From positions 1 to 51,073 of the forward strand of contig QCIG01000013.1 in NCBI GenBank assembly GCA_003216815.1: a DNA stretch of 51,073 nucleotides, given 5' to 3'. Both the position numbers and the translations under genes were made by a program. Source of the stretch: Prochlorococcus sp. AG-402-K14 (lineage in GTDB: Bacteria > Cyanobacteriota > Cyanobacteriia > PCC-6307 > Cyanobiaceae). Under the pieces are notes generated by a model. It saw only the letters and a list, made by a program, of their open reading frames with translations. It had not been told where the DNA came from and searched no databases. The first letter of the stretch is position 1. The number at the start of each line of letters is the position of its first letter. Shown one piece after another: positions 28,501 through 37,357 of this stretch.

Positions 28501-29919
28501 ATGACCAAGGCACATTTTGGATTAGTCGGTCTTGGAGTAATGGGAGAGAACCTTGTTCTTAATGCAGAGCGCAATGGCTTTTCTAGTGTGGTCTATAACC
28601 GTACTTATCAAAAAACCGAAGATTTTCTTTTAGGCAGAGGATTAAATAAATCAATTCAAGGAGCAAAGGATCTTCAAGAATTCGTATCAAAGCTGGAGCG
28701 TCCAAGAAGAGTATTAATGATGGTTAAAGCTGGAGCCGCTACTGATGCAGTTATTAATCAAATTTCACCTTTCCTGGAGGAAGGTGACTTGCTCATCGAT
28801 GGTGGAAATGCCCAATTTTTGGATACAGAAAGAAGAGTCAAAGAACTTGAGAGTAAGAGTTTTGGATACATTGGAATGGGTGTATCAGGTGGAGCCAAGG
28901 GTGCATTGGAGGGGCCTAGTATGATGCCTGGTGGTACAAAGACTTCTTACGATGCAATAGAGAGTTTGTTGAACAAAATGGCAGCCCAGGTCGAAGATGG
29001 ACCTTGTGTCACTTATATCGGCCCAGGGGGGTCCGGGCATTTTGTTAAAACCGTTCACAATGGAATTGAATATGGTATAGAGCAAATCTTGGCTGAGGCT
29101 TATGACTTGATGAAGAGAGTTTGTGGAATGAGTGGTGATGAGATGGCATCTGTTATGGGCTATTGGAATAAAACCGAAGAACTTTCCTCCTATCTCGTTG
29201 AAATTACAGAGGCATGTTTACGTGTTAAGGATCCTGAAGACAGTTCCGATCTTGTTGAAAAGATAATGGATAAAGCGGGTCAAAAAGGAACAGGCTTATG
29301 GACAGTTGTAAGTGCGCTTGAACTTGGGGCTTCTGTTCCAACTATCTATGCGTCTTTGAATGGAAGGGTTATGAGTTCGATGAAAGATCAACGAAATTTT
29401 GCAGAAACAATTTTGAAAGGAAATAAGCCTTCCTTTGTTGATTTCGGAAAGCCTACAGATGGCATGCCTTTGCTTATGGATGCCGTTGTATTGGCTACAA
29501 TAGCTAGCTATGCGCAGGGCATGGATATTTTAAGGCTTGCTTCTGATGAATATGATTACGATCTTGATATGCCGTCCATTGCTCAAATTTGGAAGGGTGG
29601 TTGCATAATAAGGTCTACTCTTCTGAGTCGTATACAAGATGCATTTAAGAAAGAACCGAAGTTGACTAATCTTATTCTAGATAATTGGTTTACCGATCAG
29701 GTGAATAATCGTCTTTCTGCCCTTACCCAAGTCGTTTCTTCTGCTGCTAATGCCGGAATTCCTGTTCCATGTCTAAGTAGCACTCTTGATTACTTAAATA
29801 GTCTTAGGTCATCAAGACTTCCTCAAAATTTAGTACAGGCTATGAGAGACTGTTTTGGCTCTCATACATATGAGAGAGTAGACAAAGATGGTTCATTCCA
29901 CACTGACTGGATCGATTGA
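28501..29919 (+). CDS. gnd: 6-phosphogluconate dehydrogenase (decarboxylating)
   Basis: A 472-residue NADP enzyme converting 6-phosphogluconate to ribulose 5-phosphate and CO2. It has GLVGLGVMGENLVLNAERNG at the N-terminus, DGGNAQF, GMGVSGGAKGALEGPSMMPG and the catalytic KTVHNGIEYG. It is followed five bases later by pgl, so two successive oxidative pentose phosphate enzymes are cotranscribed. This route provides NADPH in the dark. Confidence 0.98.
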   Translation: MTKAHFGLVGLGVMGENLVLNAERNGFSSVVYNRTYQKTEDFLLGRGLNKSIQGAKDLQEFVSKLERPRRVLMMVKAGAATDAVINQISPFLEEGDLLIDGGNAQFLDTERRVKELESKSFGYIGMGVSGGAKGALEGPSMMPGGTKTSYDAIESLLNKMAAQVEDGPCVTYIGPGGSGHFVKTVHNGIEYGIEQILAEAYDLMKRVCGMSGDEMASVMGYWNKTEELSSYLVEITEACLRVKDPEDSSDLVEKIMDKAGQKGTGLWTVVSALELGASVPTIYASLNGRVMSSMKDQRNFAETILKGNKPSFVDFGKPTDGMPLLMDAVVLATIASYAQGMDILRLASDEYDYDLDMPSIAQIWKGGCIIRSTLLSRIQDAFKKEPKLTNLILDNWFTDQVNNRLSALTQVVSSAANAGIPVPCLSSTLDYLNSLRSSRLPQNLVQAMRDCFGSHTYERVDKDGSFHTDWID

Positions 29920-29924
29920 TATAA

Positions 29925-30641
29925 ATGACAAAATATGAAATCCAAATTTCAGAAGATAAGAACTCTCTAGCGCTTGCTGCCTCTGATTTAATTGCTCAGA
30001 TTATTGAGTCAACATTGAAAAATAAAGCTAGAGCTAAAATTGCTCTTTGTGGTGGATCTACTCCTAAGGCTGCTTATTCTTTATTAGGCAAAAAAAATCT
30101 TGAATGGACAAACGTCGATTTGTTCCTTGGAGATGAAAGATGGGTTGACAATGAATCGCAAGACAGTAATTGCTTTTTATTGAATAATTCATTGCTTAAA
30201 GAAGGTAACCCTTCTCTAGAGGCATCCTTTTTTAGTGTTTCAACTGTTGAATTAGCATCGCCAGAGGATAGTGCTAAAGATTATGACAAAATTTTGAAAA
30301 ATAATTTGGATGGGGATCCACCAAAATTTGATTTGATTTTATTGGGATTGGGAGATGATGGGCACACAGCCTCCCTCTTCCCTGGTTCGGATGCATTATT
30401 TGAAAGAGATAGCCTAATAACTGTTGGCGAAGGTAAAGGTCATAAAAGAATTACCTTTACCAGTAAATTGCTCAGTTCAGCAGATAATGTGCTTTTTCTA
30501 ATCAGTGGATCTGCTAAGCAAACGGCTCTTAAACGTCTACTTGATCAATCAGAATCATGGGAGCGAACACCCGCAAAATTAGTTTCACCAAATTCTGAAA
30601 TTATTATCTTGACTGATAAAGATGCTTACCCATCTTCCTAG
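29925..30641 (+). CDS. pgl: 6-phosphogluconolactonase
   Basis: A 238-residue NagB-superfamily protein of the Pgl (DevB-type lactonase) family. It shows ALCGGSTPKAAY, FLGDERWV, NCFLLNNSLL, DLILLGLGDDGHTASLFPGS and FLISGSAKQTAL. It hydrolyses 6-phosphogluconolactone, the step just before Gnd, and starts five bases after the gnd stop. It is unrelated to the DevB exporter protein at the left edge despite the shared synonym. Confidence 0.96.
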   Translation: MTKYEIQISEDKNSLALAASDLIAQIIESTLKNKARAKIALCGGSTPKAAYSLLGKKNLEWTNVDLFLGDERWVDNESQDSNCFLLNNSLLKEGNPSLEASFFSVSTVELASPEDSAKDYDKILKNNLDGDPPKFDLILLGLGDDGHTASLFPGSDALFERDSLITVGEGKGHKRITFTSKLLSSADNVLFLISGSAKQTALKRLLDQSESWERTPAKLVSPNSEIIILTDKDAYPSS

Positions 30642-30676
30642 TTAGATTATTGTATGAGTAGAGCAGTACTTCTTAC

Positions 30677-31252
30677 TTGATTCCTGATTCAGCACCGACA
30701 GAAATTTCAATAACTCCTCTCATACAAGGGTCAGAATTTTCAGATTGGAAATCTCTGAATGACACAATTATGGGCGGATCAAGTCTTGCAACTTGTCGTT
30801 CCTCAGAGAAAGGCTTATTTCTTGAGGGTAACTTAGTAGAAGAAGGGGGTGGATTTGTTAGTTGCCGATCTCCCATCTTTGAAAAGCCTTTTGATCTTTC
30901 AAAATATTCCGGATTAATTCTTGACGTAGAAGGTGAAGGGAGAACATTGAAATTTGCGATTGCTTGTGAAAAGAAACCTTTATCACTATCAAATCTTTTA
31001 AATGGTGATATTCGCTGGGTTGCATCAATACCTACAAAGAAAAAAGGAGTTACTAGAATTAAAATACCTTTCAAAGATTTGGAACCGGCTCGTAGAGCAA
31101 AGCCTGTTCGGCTACCTCTTGGTTTTGATCCCACATGTATCAATAGATTTCAATTATTACATTCAAAATTTGGTCAGCCAGGCAAAATGAACTCAGGATT
31201 TTTTGCTGGTCCTATCAAAGTCTTAATTAAGTCAATTAGTGCATACTCCTGA
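30677..31252 (+). CDS. CIA30 (NDUFAF1-like) domain protein
   Basis: A 191-residue protein consisting of one jelly-roll domain of the complex I intermediate-associated protein 30 family: FSDWKSLNDTIMGGSSLA, EGGGFVSCRSP, YSGLILDVEGEGRTLKF and IPFKDLEPARRA. The family assists complex I assembly in mitochondria; in cyanobacteria a link with NDH-1 or photosynthetic assembly is plausible but unproven. The only standard start in the open frame is TTG at 30677, since a stop lies at 30659. The 3' end overlaps the next gene by 14 bases. Confidence 0.82.
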   Translation: MIPDSAPTEISITPLIQGSEFSDWKSLNDTIMGGSSLATCRSSEKGLFLEGNLVEEGGGFVSCRSPIFEKPFDLSKYSGLILDVEGEGRTLKFAIACEKKPLSLSNLLNGDIRWVASIPTKKKGVTRIKIPFKDLEPARRAKPVRLPLGFDPTCINRFQLLHSKFGQPGKMNSGFFAGPIKVLIKSISAYS

Positions 31253-31634
31253 TTCGAAAGATAGCTTGATAGCTGAAGTCGCCAAAGCTGCAGATCTTTG
31301 TATGAAGCCATATGTTCATTCTGTTTTTTTAGAAAATCAATTAGATGATGATAATGAGCTTGATGACTTGATTTTTAAAATTCAATGTAGAAATATAGAC
31401 GGCGAAAGAGAAGAATCTATGGATATTGAACTTGAAGTGTATAAAAGTGGGAATGAGGTGAATATGACTATATCTTGGAAATCTTTAATTGATAGGCCAA
31501 TATTATGGCAAGGGAAGCATGCTGTTTGGATGGATAGCTCTTCTGGTGTTCAATGCGAAACGCCTTCATATGGAAAACTTTTTGAGTCTCTTGCAAGAAG
31601 GCTTAGGACGGTTTTTAAGGCTTCATTAAACTGA
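31239..31634 (+). CDS. Conserved hypothetical protein, 131 residues
   Basis: No family is recognised. It is a soluble acidic protein with an N-terminal helix (SLIAEVAKAADLCMKPY), an acidic turn (LDDDNELDD), beta-rich central strands and a C-terminal helix (YGKLFESLARRLRTVFKA). The start is GTG at 31239, overlapping the CIA30 gene by 14 bases, so coupling is likely. The stop lies one base from the stop of convergent ilvD. It is probably a cyanobacteria-specific protein. Confidence 0.7.
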   Translation: MHTPDSKDSLIAEVAKAADLCMKPYVHSVFLENQLDDDNELDDLIFKIQCRNIDGEREESMDIELEVYKSGNEVNMTISWKSLIDRPILWQGKHAVWMDSSSGVQCETPSYGKLFESLARRLRTVFKASLN

Positions 31635-31635
31635 A

Positions 31636-33306
31636 CTATATTTGATCAGTTGTAGCTCCTTGGCTTGATGAACTTACTAATCTGGAATACTTTCCAAGAA
31701 TACCAGTCTTATATCTAGGCTTTGGTCTCTTCCAATTCTCTCTCCTTCTAGCTAGTTCTAGGTCTTCAACATTTAACTGAATTAACAATTTATTAGCGTC
31801 AACAGTAATACTGTCTCCTTCCTCTACTAATCCAATTGTTCCTCCAACTGCTGCTTCTGGAGCAACGTGGCCGACAACTAATCCATATGATCCGCCACTA
31901 AATCGGCCGTCAGTAATTAGTGCAACTTTCTCTCCCAACCCTTGACCTACAATTGCTGAAGTTGGAGACAGCATTTCTCTCATCCCTGGTCCTCCTACAG
32001 GCCCTTCATATCTTACGACTACTACATCTCCAGCTTTGACTTTATTGTCTAGAATTGCAGCTAAGCATTCTTCCTCACTCTCGAAAACCCTCGCAGGCCC
32101 TGTTAAGACAGGAGTTTTGACACCACTTATTTTTGCGACACTTCCTTCACTAGCTAAATTTCCTTTGAGAATGGCTAGATGTCCTTTCTTATAAATAGGG
32201 TTTGATATTGCTCTGATAACATCTTGATTTTCTTTGGGCTTTGAGGGGATATTTCTAAGAACTTCATTAATTGTTTTACCTTCAATAGTTTTGCATTCTC
32301 CATGAAGCATTCCTGCATCGAGGAGTAATTTCATTACTTGAGGAATCCCCCCAGCTTGATGTAGGTCTACAGTTACGTATTTACCGCTTGGCTTGAGGTC
32401 GCAAATTACAGGAACAGTTTGTCTTATACGCTCGAAGTCATCAATTGTTAAATCAATTCCTGCAGTCCTCGCTATTGCGAGTAGGTGAAGGACAGAATTT
32501 GTTGAGCCACCAACAGCCATTATGACACTGATTGCATTCTCAAAGGCTTTTTTTGTGAGTAAATCTAATGGTCTGATGTTGTTCTTAACTGCATTGACAA
32601 GCACCTGAGCACTTTTAGCCGCGCTCTCTGCTTTTTCATCATCTACAGCTGCCATTGTTGAACTAAATGGCAAACTAAAACCCATTGTTTCAATTGCCGC
32701 AGACATTGTGTTTGCAGTGAACATGCCACCACAACTACCTGGCCCAGGGATAGCATTTTTTTCTACTGCTATTAAACGTTCTTCGTCGATTTTTCCACTT
32801 GCTAATTGACCTACAGCTTCAAAAGAACTAACTACAGTTAAGTCGCAGCCGTCTAATTTCCCAGGCTTAATTGTTCCTCCATAAACAAAAATTGAAGGTA
32901 TATTCATTCTTGCCATGGATAACATTGCGCCGGGCATGTTTTTGTCGCATCCTCCTATTGCTAAAACACCATCCATGCTTTGAGCATTGCAAGCCGTTTC
33001 AATTGCGTCTGCAATAACTTCTCTTGAAACTAATGAATATTTCATCCCTTCTGTTCCCATAGATATGCCGTCACTAACAGTTATGGTCCCGAATGTTTGA
33101 GGCATTGCACCAGCCTCTTTTAAAGCGGCCTCGGCTCTATTAGCCAGATCCATTAATCCCATATTGCAAGGGGTTATTGTGCTGTGACCATTAGCTATTC
33201 CAATGATTGGCTTATTAAAGTCATTATCATCAAAGCCTACAGCTCTCAGCATTGCTCTGTTCGGTGAGCGTTGAATACCTTGTGTTATCGCATTTGATCT
33301 AAGCAT
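31636..33306 (-). CDS. ilvD: Dihydroxy-acid dehydratase
   Basis: A 556-residue Fe-S enzyme for the third common step of valine/isoleucine (and leucine) synthesis. The cluster-binding cysteines lie in [10 protein letters not shown] and [28 protein letters not shown] and [16 protein letters not shown] mark the C-terminal part. It starts [20 protein letters not shown], typical of the family. Confidence 0.97.
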   Translation of the reverse strand: MLRSNAITQGIQRSPNRAMLRAVGFDDNDFNKPIIGIANGHSTITPCNMGLMDLANRAEAALKEAGAMPQTFGTITVSDGISMGTEGMKYSLVSREVIADAIETACNAQSMDGVLAIGGCDKNMPGAMLSMARMNIPSIFVYGGTIKPGKLDGCDLTVVSSFEAVGQLASGKIDEERLIAVEKNAIPGPGSCGGMFTANTMSAAIETMGFSLPFSSTMAAVDDEKAESAAKSAQVLVNAVKNNIRPLDLLTKKAFENAISVIMAVGGSTNSVLHLLAIARTAGIDLTIDDFERIRQTVPVICDLKPSGKYVTVDLHQAGGIPQVMKLLLDAGMLHGECKTIEGKTINEVLRNIPSKPKENQDVIRAISNPIYKKGHLAILKGNLASEGSVAKISGVKTPVLTGPARVFESEEECLAAILDNKVKAGDVVVVRYEGPVGGPGMREMLSPTSAIVGQGLGEKVALITDGRFSGGSYGLVVGHVAPEAAVGGTIGLVEEGDSITVDANKLLIQLNVEDLELARRRENWKRPKPRYKTGILGKYSRLVSSSSQGATTDQI

Positions 33307-33338
33307 TAGATTTCTATTTAATTTTTTGGAAATTAGAA

Positions 33339-33638
33339 TTAATTTGAAGATCCCAGGTCTTCTAATTGTTTACGCACGTCTGCTATAGCCGAATTAAGCT
33401 GTTCAACACGTTGTTCAAGGTGCTCGTTGCTTTGATTCCCTAGAGTATTTGATTCTAATTCAGTTGCCTCAGAGCCATCTTGAATCCTTGGTGCATAAAG
33501 CATTGCTTTTTGCTTTCTAGTCTCTTGCCTTTTCTCGGCTTCAGAAAGTAACCACCAAGCTAGACCTGCAGCTCCAAGTACGGCACCACTAATTAATGAT
33601 GCCAAACTTCCTGAATTTGAATCTCGGTATTGGCTCAT
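33339..33638 (-). CDS. Small membrane-anchored coiled-coil protein
   Basis: A 99-residue protein. A single Gly/Ala-rich hydrophobic segment (about 11-28, [20 protein letters not shown]) is followed by a charged stretch and a C-terminal coiled coil (about 70-95, [20 protein letters not shown]). It lies between ilvD and the upp-like gene on the same strand. I know no function for it; it has the look of a conserved picocyanobacterial protein. Confidence 0.65.
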   Translation of the reverse strand: MSQYRDSNSGSLASLISGAVLGAAGLAWWLLSEAEKRQETRKQKAMLYAPRIQDGSEATELESNTLGNQSNEHLEQRVEQLNSAIADVRKQLEDLGSSN

Positions 33639-33662
33639 AACTTTGAATAACTTCTTTAAATG

Positions 33663-34280
33663 CTAGTCCGATGAGGTGACTCTGGTTTTGATACGTAATG
33701 ATGGATCACCAATACCTGGTGATAGTTCACTTTCTGATATTAATTCAGGATCTATACAAGCACAATAAATATTCAAATCTTGAATATTTTCGCCGATTTC
33801 TTTAAGTCCTTGATTAGCGGCTAATGTTGTAATCACTCTTATCCTTCTTGCATCAATTTTTTTATCTTTAAGATGATTTAAATCTTTTAAAAGATGTTTA
33901 CCGGTTGTTATTTGATCTATGTAAAAAATAATTCCTGCATTTTCCTCTATTTCTTTAGGTAGTCCGCCAATACACAAATTTGAATTAGGAATTAAATTTC
34001 TAGCACCTCTAAAGAGCTCAAGACCTGCAGGCAAATAAGGAATTGCCAAAATAGGAATATTTGGATCAATAATTGAGCATTCAGTTGTTCCTGTTGAAGT
34101 AGTGATCTGTTCTTTTTTACTAGGGATCCAATCTCTCAGTGCTTCATAAGTGAGCCAGGTGCCAAGTTGTTCTAGGCCTGTTGCATAAAGGATTTCTGGG
34201 GTAGTAGGGTTCCTTAAAATAGTTAACCAATGTGATATGAGTGGGTGCGGAGGAACTATTACTCTTAAGCTCATTGACAT
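33663..34280 (-). CDS. upp: Uracil phosphoribosyltransferase-like protein
   Basis: A 205-residue protein resembling UPRT from end to end: VIVPPHPLISHWLTILRN at the N-terminus, then ILAIPYLPAGLELFRGA and the C-terminal IYCACIDPELISE and PGIGDPSLRIKT. UPRT makes UMP from uracil and PRPP. The PRPP-binding loop is divergent: FYIDQITTGKHL in place of the usual DPMLATGGS-type loop, keeping the Asp and Thr-Gly. The family is clear; activity on uracil is less sure. A second in-frame ATG lies two codons in. Confidence 0.8.
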   Translation of the reverse strand: MSMSLRVIVPPHPLISHWLTILRNPTTPEILYATGLEQLGTWLTYEALRDWIPSKKEQITTSTGTTECSIIDPNIPILAIPYLPAGLELFRGARNLIPNSNLCIGGLPKEIEENAGIIFYIDQITTGKHLLKDLNHLKDKKIDARRIRVITTLAANQGLKEIGENIQDLNIYCACIDPELISESELSPGIGDPSLRIKTRVTSSD

Positions 34281-34351
34281 GATTCATTCTTGGCCTTATT
34301 TGCCATAACGTGAATAATTAAATTACCTGTTAAAAGTCCTTTTAAGCTCCA

Positions 34352-34864
34352 ATGAACAAAAAAACTTCTTTCATCTCTGATTTTAAAGCGATTTTTATTG
34401 CTGTATTACTTATCTTTGTTTTTATATTCCCTTCTCAAAGCGTGTTCGCTAGAACGCCTGCTGAGATTCGCAATCAAGAAGAACTCAATATTTCCCAAGA
34501 TATGTCTAGCCAGGATTTAAGTGGAAATGATTTCGTAAAACTAGATCTGAAGGGAATAAATTTCAGTGAATCAAACCTTACAGGAGCAGTTTTTAATAAT
34601 AGTAAATTGAATGGAGCAGATTTGCATGGTGCGCAACTAAATGACTCATTGGCCTATGCAACTGATTTTGAAGGAGCTGATTTAAGGGATGTCGACTTCA
34701 ATGGTGCATTATTGATGGAAAGTACCTTCACAGATGCTCTTATTGAAGGAGCTGACTTTACAGATGCGGTGATAAGTCGAATACAACAAAAAGAACTATG
34801 TTCTATGGCTTCCGGAACAAATTCTAAGACCGAGGAAGATACAAGCTATAGTCTTGGTTGTTGA
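34352..34864 (+). CDS. Secreted pentapeptide-repeat protein
   Basis: A 170-residue protein with an N-terminal signal sequence (hydrophobic about 12-30, cleavage probably after SVFA). It then has a run of A(D/N)LXX-type repeats (LSGNDFVKLDLKGINF, SNLTGAVFNN, ADLHGAQLN, ADLRDVDFN, ADFTDAVIS) that should form a short right-handed beta-helix. Such proteins are common in the thylakoid lumen or periplasm of cyanobacteria. Two Cys lie near the C-terminus. The role is unknown. It starts 72 bases from the divergent upp gene. Confidence 0.85.
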   Translation: MNKKTSFISDFKAIFIAVLLIFVFIFPSQSVFARTPAEIRNQEELNISQDMSSQDLSGNDFVKLDLKGINFSESNLTGAVFNNSKLNGADLHGAQLNDSLAYATDFEGADLRDVDFNGALLMESTFTDALIEGADFTDAVISRIQQKELCSMASGTNSKTEEDTSYSLGC

Positions 34865-34884
34865 CTTGTTGAACAAAAATTAAG

Positions 34885-35946
34885 ATGAGTAATAGTCGTT
34901 TGCCAGTTACGGTAGTTACAGGATTCTTAGGCTCTGGCAAAACAACACTCTTGAGACATCTTTTAAGTGAAGGTCATCAACGTCTAGCTGTAGTTGTTAA
35001 TGAATTTGGAAAAGTAGGCTTAGATGGAGGCCTTCTTAAAAACTGTGGTTTCTGTCCTGATGATGAAGTAGATGAAAGAATAGTTGAATTAAATAATGGC
35101 TGTTTATGTTGCACTGTTCAAGAGGACTTCCTACCTGCAATGGAATCTTTACTCCTTAGATCAAATCAGCTTGATGGAATTATTATTGAAACCAGTGGTC
35201 TTGCTTTGCCAAGGCCTTTACTGCAAGCTCTTAATTGGCCTGCAATAAGAAGTAAGGTTTTTATTAATGGTGTCGTAACTTTAGTTGATGGATATGCTCT
35301 TTCAAACGGAAGTCCAGTGGGTGATTTGAAAAGTATTGATGAACAAATAATAAATGATAATAGTATTGATCATTTAACTCCAATAAAGGAGCTTTTTAGA
35401 GACCAATTAATCTCTGCTGATCTCGTTTTGATTAGTAGGTCTGATTTGCTCTCTGCAAAAGGGTTTTCATTGGTTAGGGATGAGGTGAAAAAGCAAGGGA
35501 ATTCCATTACTAATATTTTGCCAATAGCTAATGGGAAAATTGAACCTTCAGTAATTCTCGGTCTTTGCAAAGAAAAAAACAATATTTCTCGATCAGATCA
35601 AAATGACCATGACCATGACCATGACCATGACCATGACCATGACCATGACCATGACCATGTTGATGTAATAAGTGAACATTTAAGATTTGAATTCCCAATT
35701 GATCAAGATGTATTGAAAGAAATACTTTTAAAACTTGTTCCGGAATATCAAATTCTTCGAATAAAAGGTCGATGCTGGATAGAAGGTAAGGCTTTGCCTC
35801 TTCAGATCCAAATGGTTGGTTCTAGATTCAATTCATGGTTTGAGATCGCAAATGATGATTCTTGGAAACCTTCTCAGGCTGGGATTGATTTAGTCTCTTT
35901 GAGTCTGAAAGGCGGAGTTGAAAAAGCTTTTGAATCTTCCTTTTAA
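34885..35946 (+). CDS. CobW/COG0523-family GTPase (metal chaperone) with Asp-His repeat
   Basis: A 353-residue G3E GTPase. The P-loop is GFLGSGKTT (13-21), the metal motif is GCLCC (72-76), ETSGLA is switch-like, and a C-terminal CobW domain begins after about residue 265. Residues 241-258 are nine Asp-His pairs in a linker between the two domains, a probable metal-binding or buffering tail. COG0523 members deliver Zn, Co or other metals to target proteins; the metal here cannot be fixed. It follows the pentapeptide gene by 20 bases. Confidence 0.9.
   Translation: MSNSRLPVTVVTGFLGSGKTTLLRHLLSEGHQRLAVVVNEFGKVGLDGGLLKNCGFCPDDEVDERIVELNNGCLCCTVQEDFLPAMESLLLRSNQLDGIIIETSGLALPRPLLQALNWPAIRSKVFINGVVTLVDGYALSNGSPVGDLKSIDEQIINDNSIDHLTPIKELFRDQLISADLVLISRSDLLSAKGFSLVRDEVKKQGNSITNILPIANGKIEPSVILGLCKEKNNISRSDQNDHDHDHDHDHDHDHDHDHVDVISEHLRFEFPIDQDVLKEILLKLVPEYQILRIKGRCWIEGKALPLQIQMVGSRFNSWFEIANDDSWKPSQAGIDLVSLSLKGGVEKAFESSF
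35605..35658 (+). repeat. GACCAT hexanucleotide repeat, nine copies, within the CobW gene
   Basis: Nine perfect head-to-tail GACCAT units encode (Asp-His)9. All copies are identical even at synonymous positions, which suggests recent expansion by slippage rather than old selection on the protein alone. Confidence 0.95.
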
Positions 35947-36077
35947 TTAATCGGTTCAAATTATTATATTTATATTAAAAATAGGTTGTATTTTGGTTTT
36001 TATCCGCGATTCTTTGAGAGTTAGGAGATAATTCTCTTAAACCAGTTCTTTAATAGTTTCTAACCGGACTTTTTGTT

Positions 36078-36263
36078 GTGAGTCAAGCAGTTTCCACTAC
36101 CAAAAAAAATAAAGATCAGAGTATTTCCAATACTTTGATTATGAAGACTTGCAATAAATGTGGCGGTAATGGTTATATGAAATCTAGCCCAAATTGTTAT
36201 CACACTTGTCTGACATGCCTAGGTAAAGGATTAATAAGTGAACAAGGAGAAAGTATCAATTAG
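36078..36263 (+). CDS. Small zinc-finger-like protein with two CxxC motifs
   Basis: A 61-residue protein starting with GTG at 36078. The C-terminal half has TCNKCGGNGY and TCLTCLGKG, the DnaJ-type CxxCxGxG signature twice, so it probably binds one zinc. There is no J domain. The N-terminal half is Ser/Thr/Lys-rich and probably disordered. It precedes purS on the same strand, separated by about 90 bases. The function is unknown; a chaperone-like or assembly role is only a guess. Confidence 0.75.
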   Translation: MSQAVSTTKKNKDQSISNTLIMKTCNKCGGNGYMKSSPNCYHTCLTCLGKGLISEQGESIN

Positions 36264-36354
36264 AAATTTATCAAATATTATCTACAATATTTTTGTAACC
36301 TTCTTTCTTGGTTTATCCATGAAAGTTAGTAAGAAATTCCATTGATTTTTTAAA

Positions 36355-36627
36355 GTGTCTTTATTTAAAGCAAGAGTTTTTGTTCATTTAAGACCTTCTG
36401 TTTTGGATCCGGCAGGAGAGGCTACCAGGTCAGCCACCAAGAGATTAGGAATAGATGGAGTTATTCAACTAAGAATTGGTAAATCTATAGAACTTGAGAT
36501 CGAAGCAGCAAATAAGGAGGACGCTCGGTCGAAGATTGAGTTAATGAGTGATCGATTGCTTGCAAACCCTGTAATTGAGGACTGGACTTTGGAATTTAAG
36601 GACGAACAGAAAACACTTACAAACTAG
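36355..36627 (+). CDS. purS: Phosphoribosylformylglycinamidine synthase subunit PurS
   Basis: A 90-residue PurS starting with GTG at 36355: [39 protein letters not shown] and a C-terminal [13 protein letters not shown]. It bridges PurL and PurQ in the three-subunit FGAM synthase. purQ begins four bases after its stop. purL is not in this window. Confidence 0.96.
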   Translation: MSLFKARVFVHLRPSVLDPAGEATRSATKRLGIDGVIQLRIGKSIELEIEAANKEDARSKIELMSDRLLANPVIEDWTLEFKDEQKTLTN

Positions 36628-36631
36628 AAAA

Positions 36632-37285
36632 ATGAATATTGGAATAATTGTTTTTCCTGGATCGAACTGCGATAGGGACGTCAGGTGGGCTACTGAAGGA
36701 TGCCTTGGAATTTCTACAAGCTTTCTATGGCATGAGACTACTGATTTAAATGGTTATGACGCAATTGTCATTCCAGGAGGGTTTAGTTATGGAGATTATT
36801 TACGTTGTGGAGCAATAGCAAGATTTGCACCTGTTTTAAATTCTTTAATCTCTTTTGTTGATAAAGGTGGAAAAGTTCTTGGAATTTGCAATGGGTTTCA
36901 AATACTTACTGAACTTGGTCTCTTGCAAGGAGCTTTGACAAGAAATAAGAATCTACATTTTATTTGTGATAGGGCAAATTTATCTATTGAAAGCACAAAA
37001 TCATCTTGGATGAAAAATTATAAAAAACATGATTCTATTTCACTACCTATCGCTCATGGAGAAGGGAGATATCAATGTAGTCAAGATGTTTTGAAAAAAT
37101 TGCAGGATGATGATTCGGTTGCTCTTAGATACGCAGATAATCCAAATGGATCCATTCATGATATTGCTGGAATTACAAATAAAAAGGGGAATGTTTTGGG
37201 GATGATGCCACATCCTGAAAGAGCTTGTGATGAAGCTTTAGGCAATATTGATGGCAAATTAATTCTCAGTACACTTCTTTCTTGA
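36632..37285 (+). CDS. purQ: Phosphoribosylformylglycinamidine synthase subunit PurQ (glutaminase)
   Basis: A 217-residue class I glutamine amidotransferase. The start at ATG 36632 gives [16 protein letters not shown], the family start; the open frame begins further upstream (36575), inside purS, and that extension is spurious. The catalytic Cys is in GICNGFQIL, the His-Glu pair in MMPHPERA, and [16 protein letters not shown] is the oxyanion region. It provides ammonia for FGAM synthesis. Confidence 0.97.
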   Translation: MNIGIIVFPGSNCDRDVRWATEGCLGISTSFLWHETTDLNGYDAIVIPGGFSYGDYLRCGAIARFAPVLNSLISFVDKGGKVLGICNGFQILTELGLLQGALTRNKNLHFICDRANLSIESTKSSWMKNYKKHDSISLPIAHGEGRYQCSQDVLKKLQDDDSVALRYADNPNGSIHDIAGITNKKGNVLGMMPHPERACDEALGNIDGKLILSTLLS

Positions 37286-37305
37286 ATGTATAAATTAAGG
37301 CATTA

Positions 37306-37342
37306 AAAAAGCTGCTATCAAAATGAGAGATAGCAGCTTTTT
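37306..37342. terminator. Bidirectional rho-independent terminator between purQ and fba
   Basis: A 14-base-pair stem pairs AAAAAGCTGCTATC (37306-37319) with GATAGCAGCTTTTT (37329-37342) around a 9-base loop. It has a T run on the plus strand and, by symmetry, one on the minus strand. It sits in the 72-base gap between two convergent genes. This is the clearest terminator in the window. Confidence 0.93.
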
Positions 37343-37357
37343 GTTAGCTTTTTTAGT

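Noticed and set aside
35605-35658. Short regular repeat as a CRISPR-like array
   Set aside because: The units are six bases, contiguous, in frame and coding; there are no spacers.
36575-36631. Extended purQ frame with 19 extra residues
   Set aside because: The extra codons lie inside purS in another frame; the ATG at 36632 gives the conserved N-terminus.
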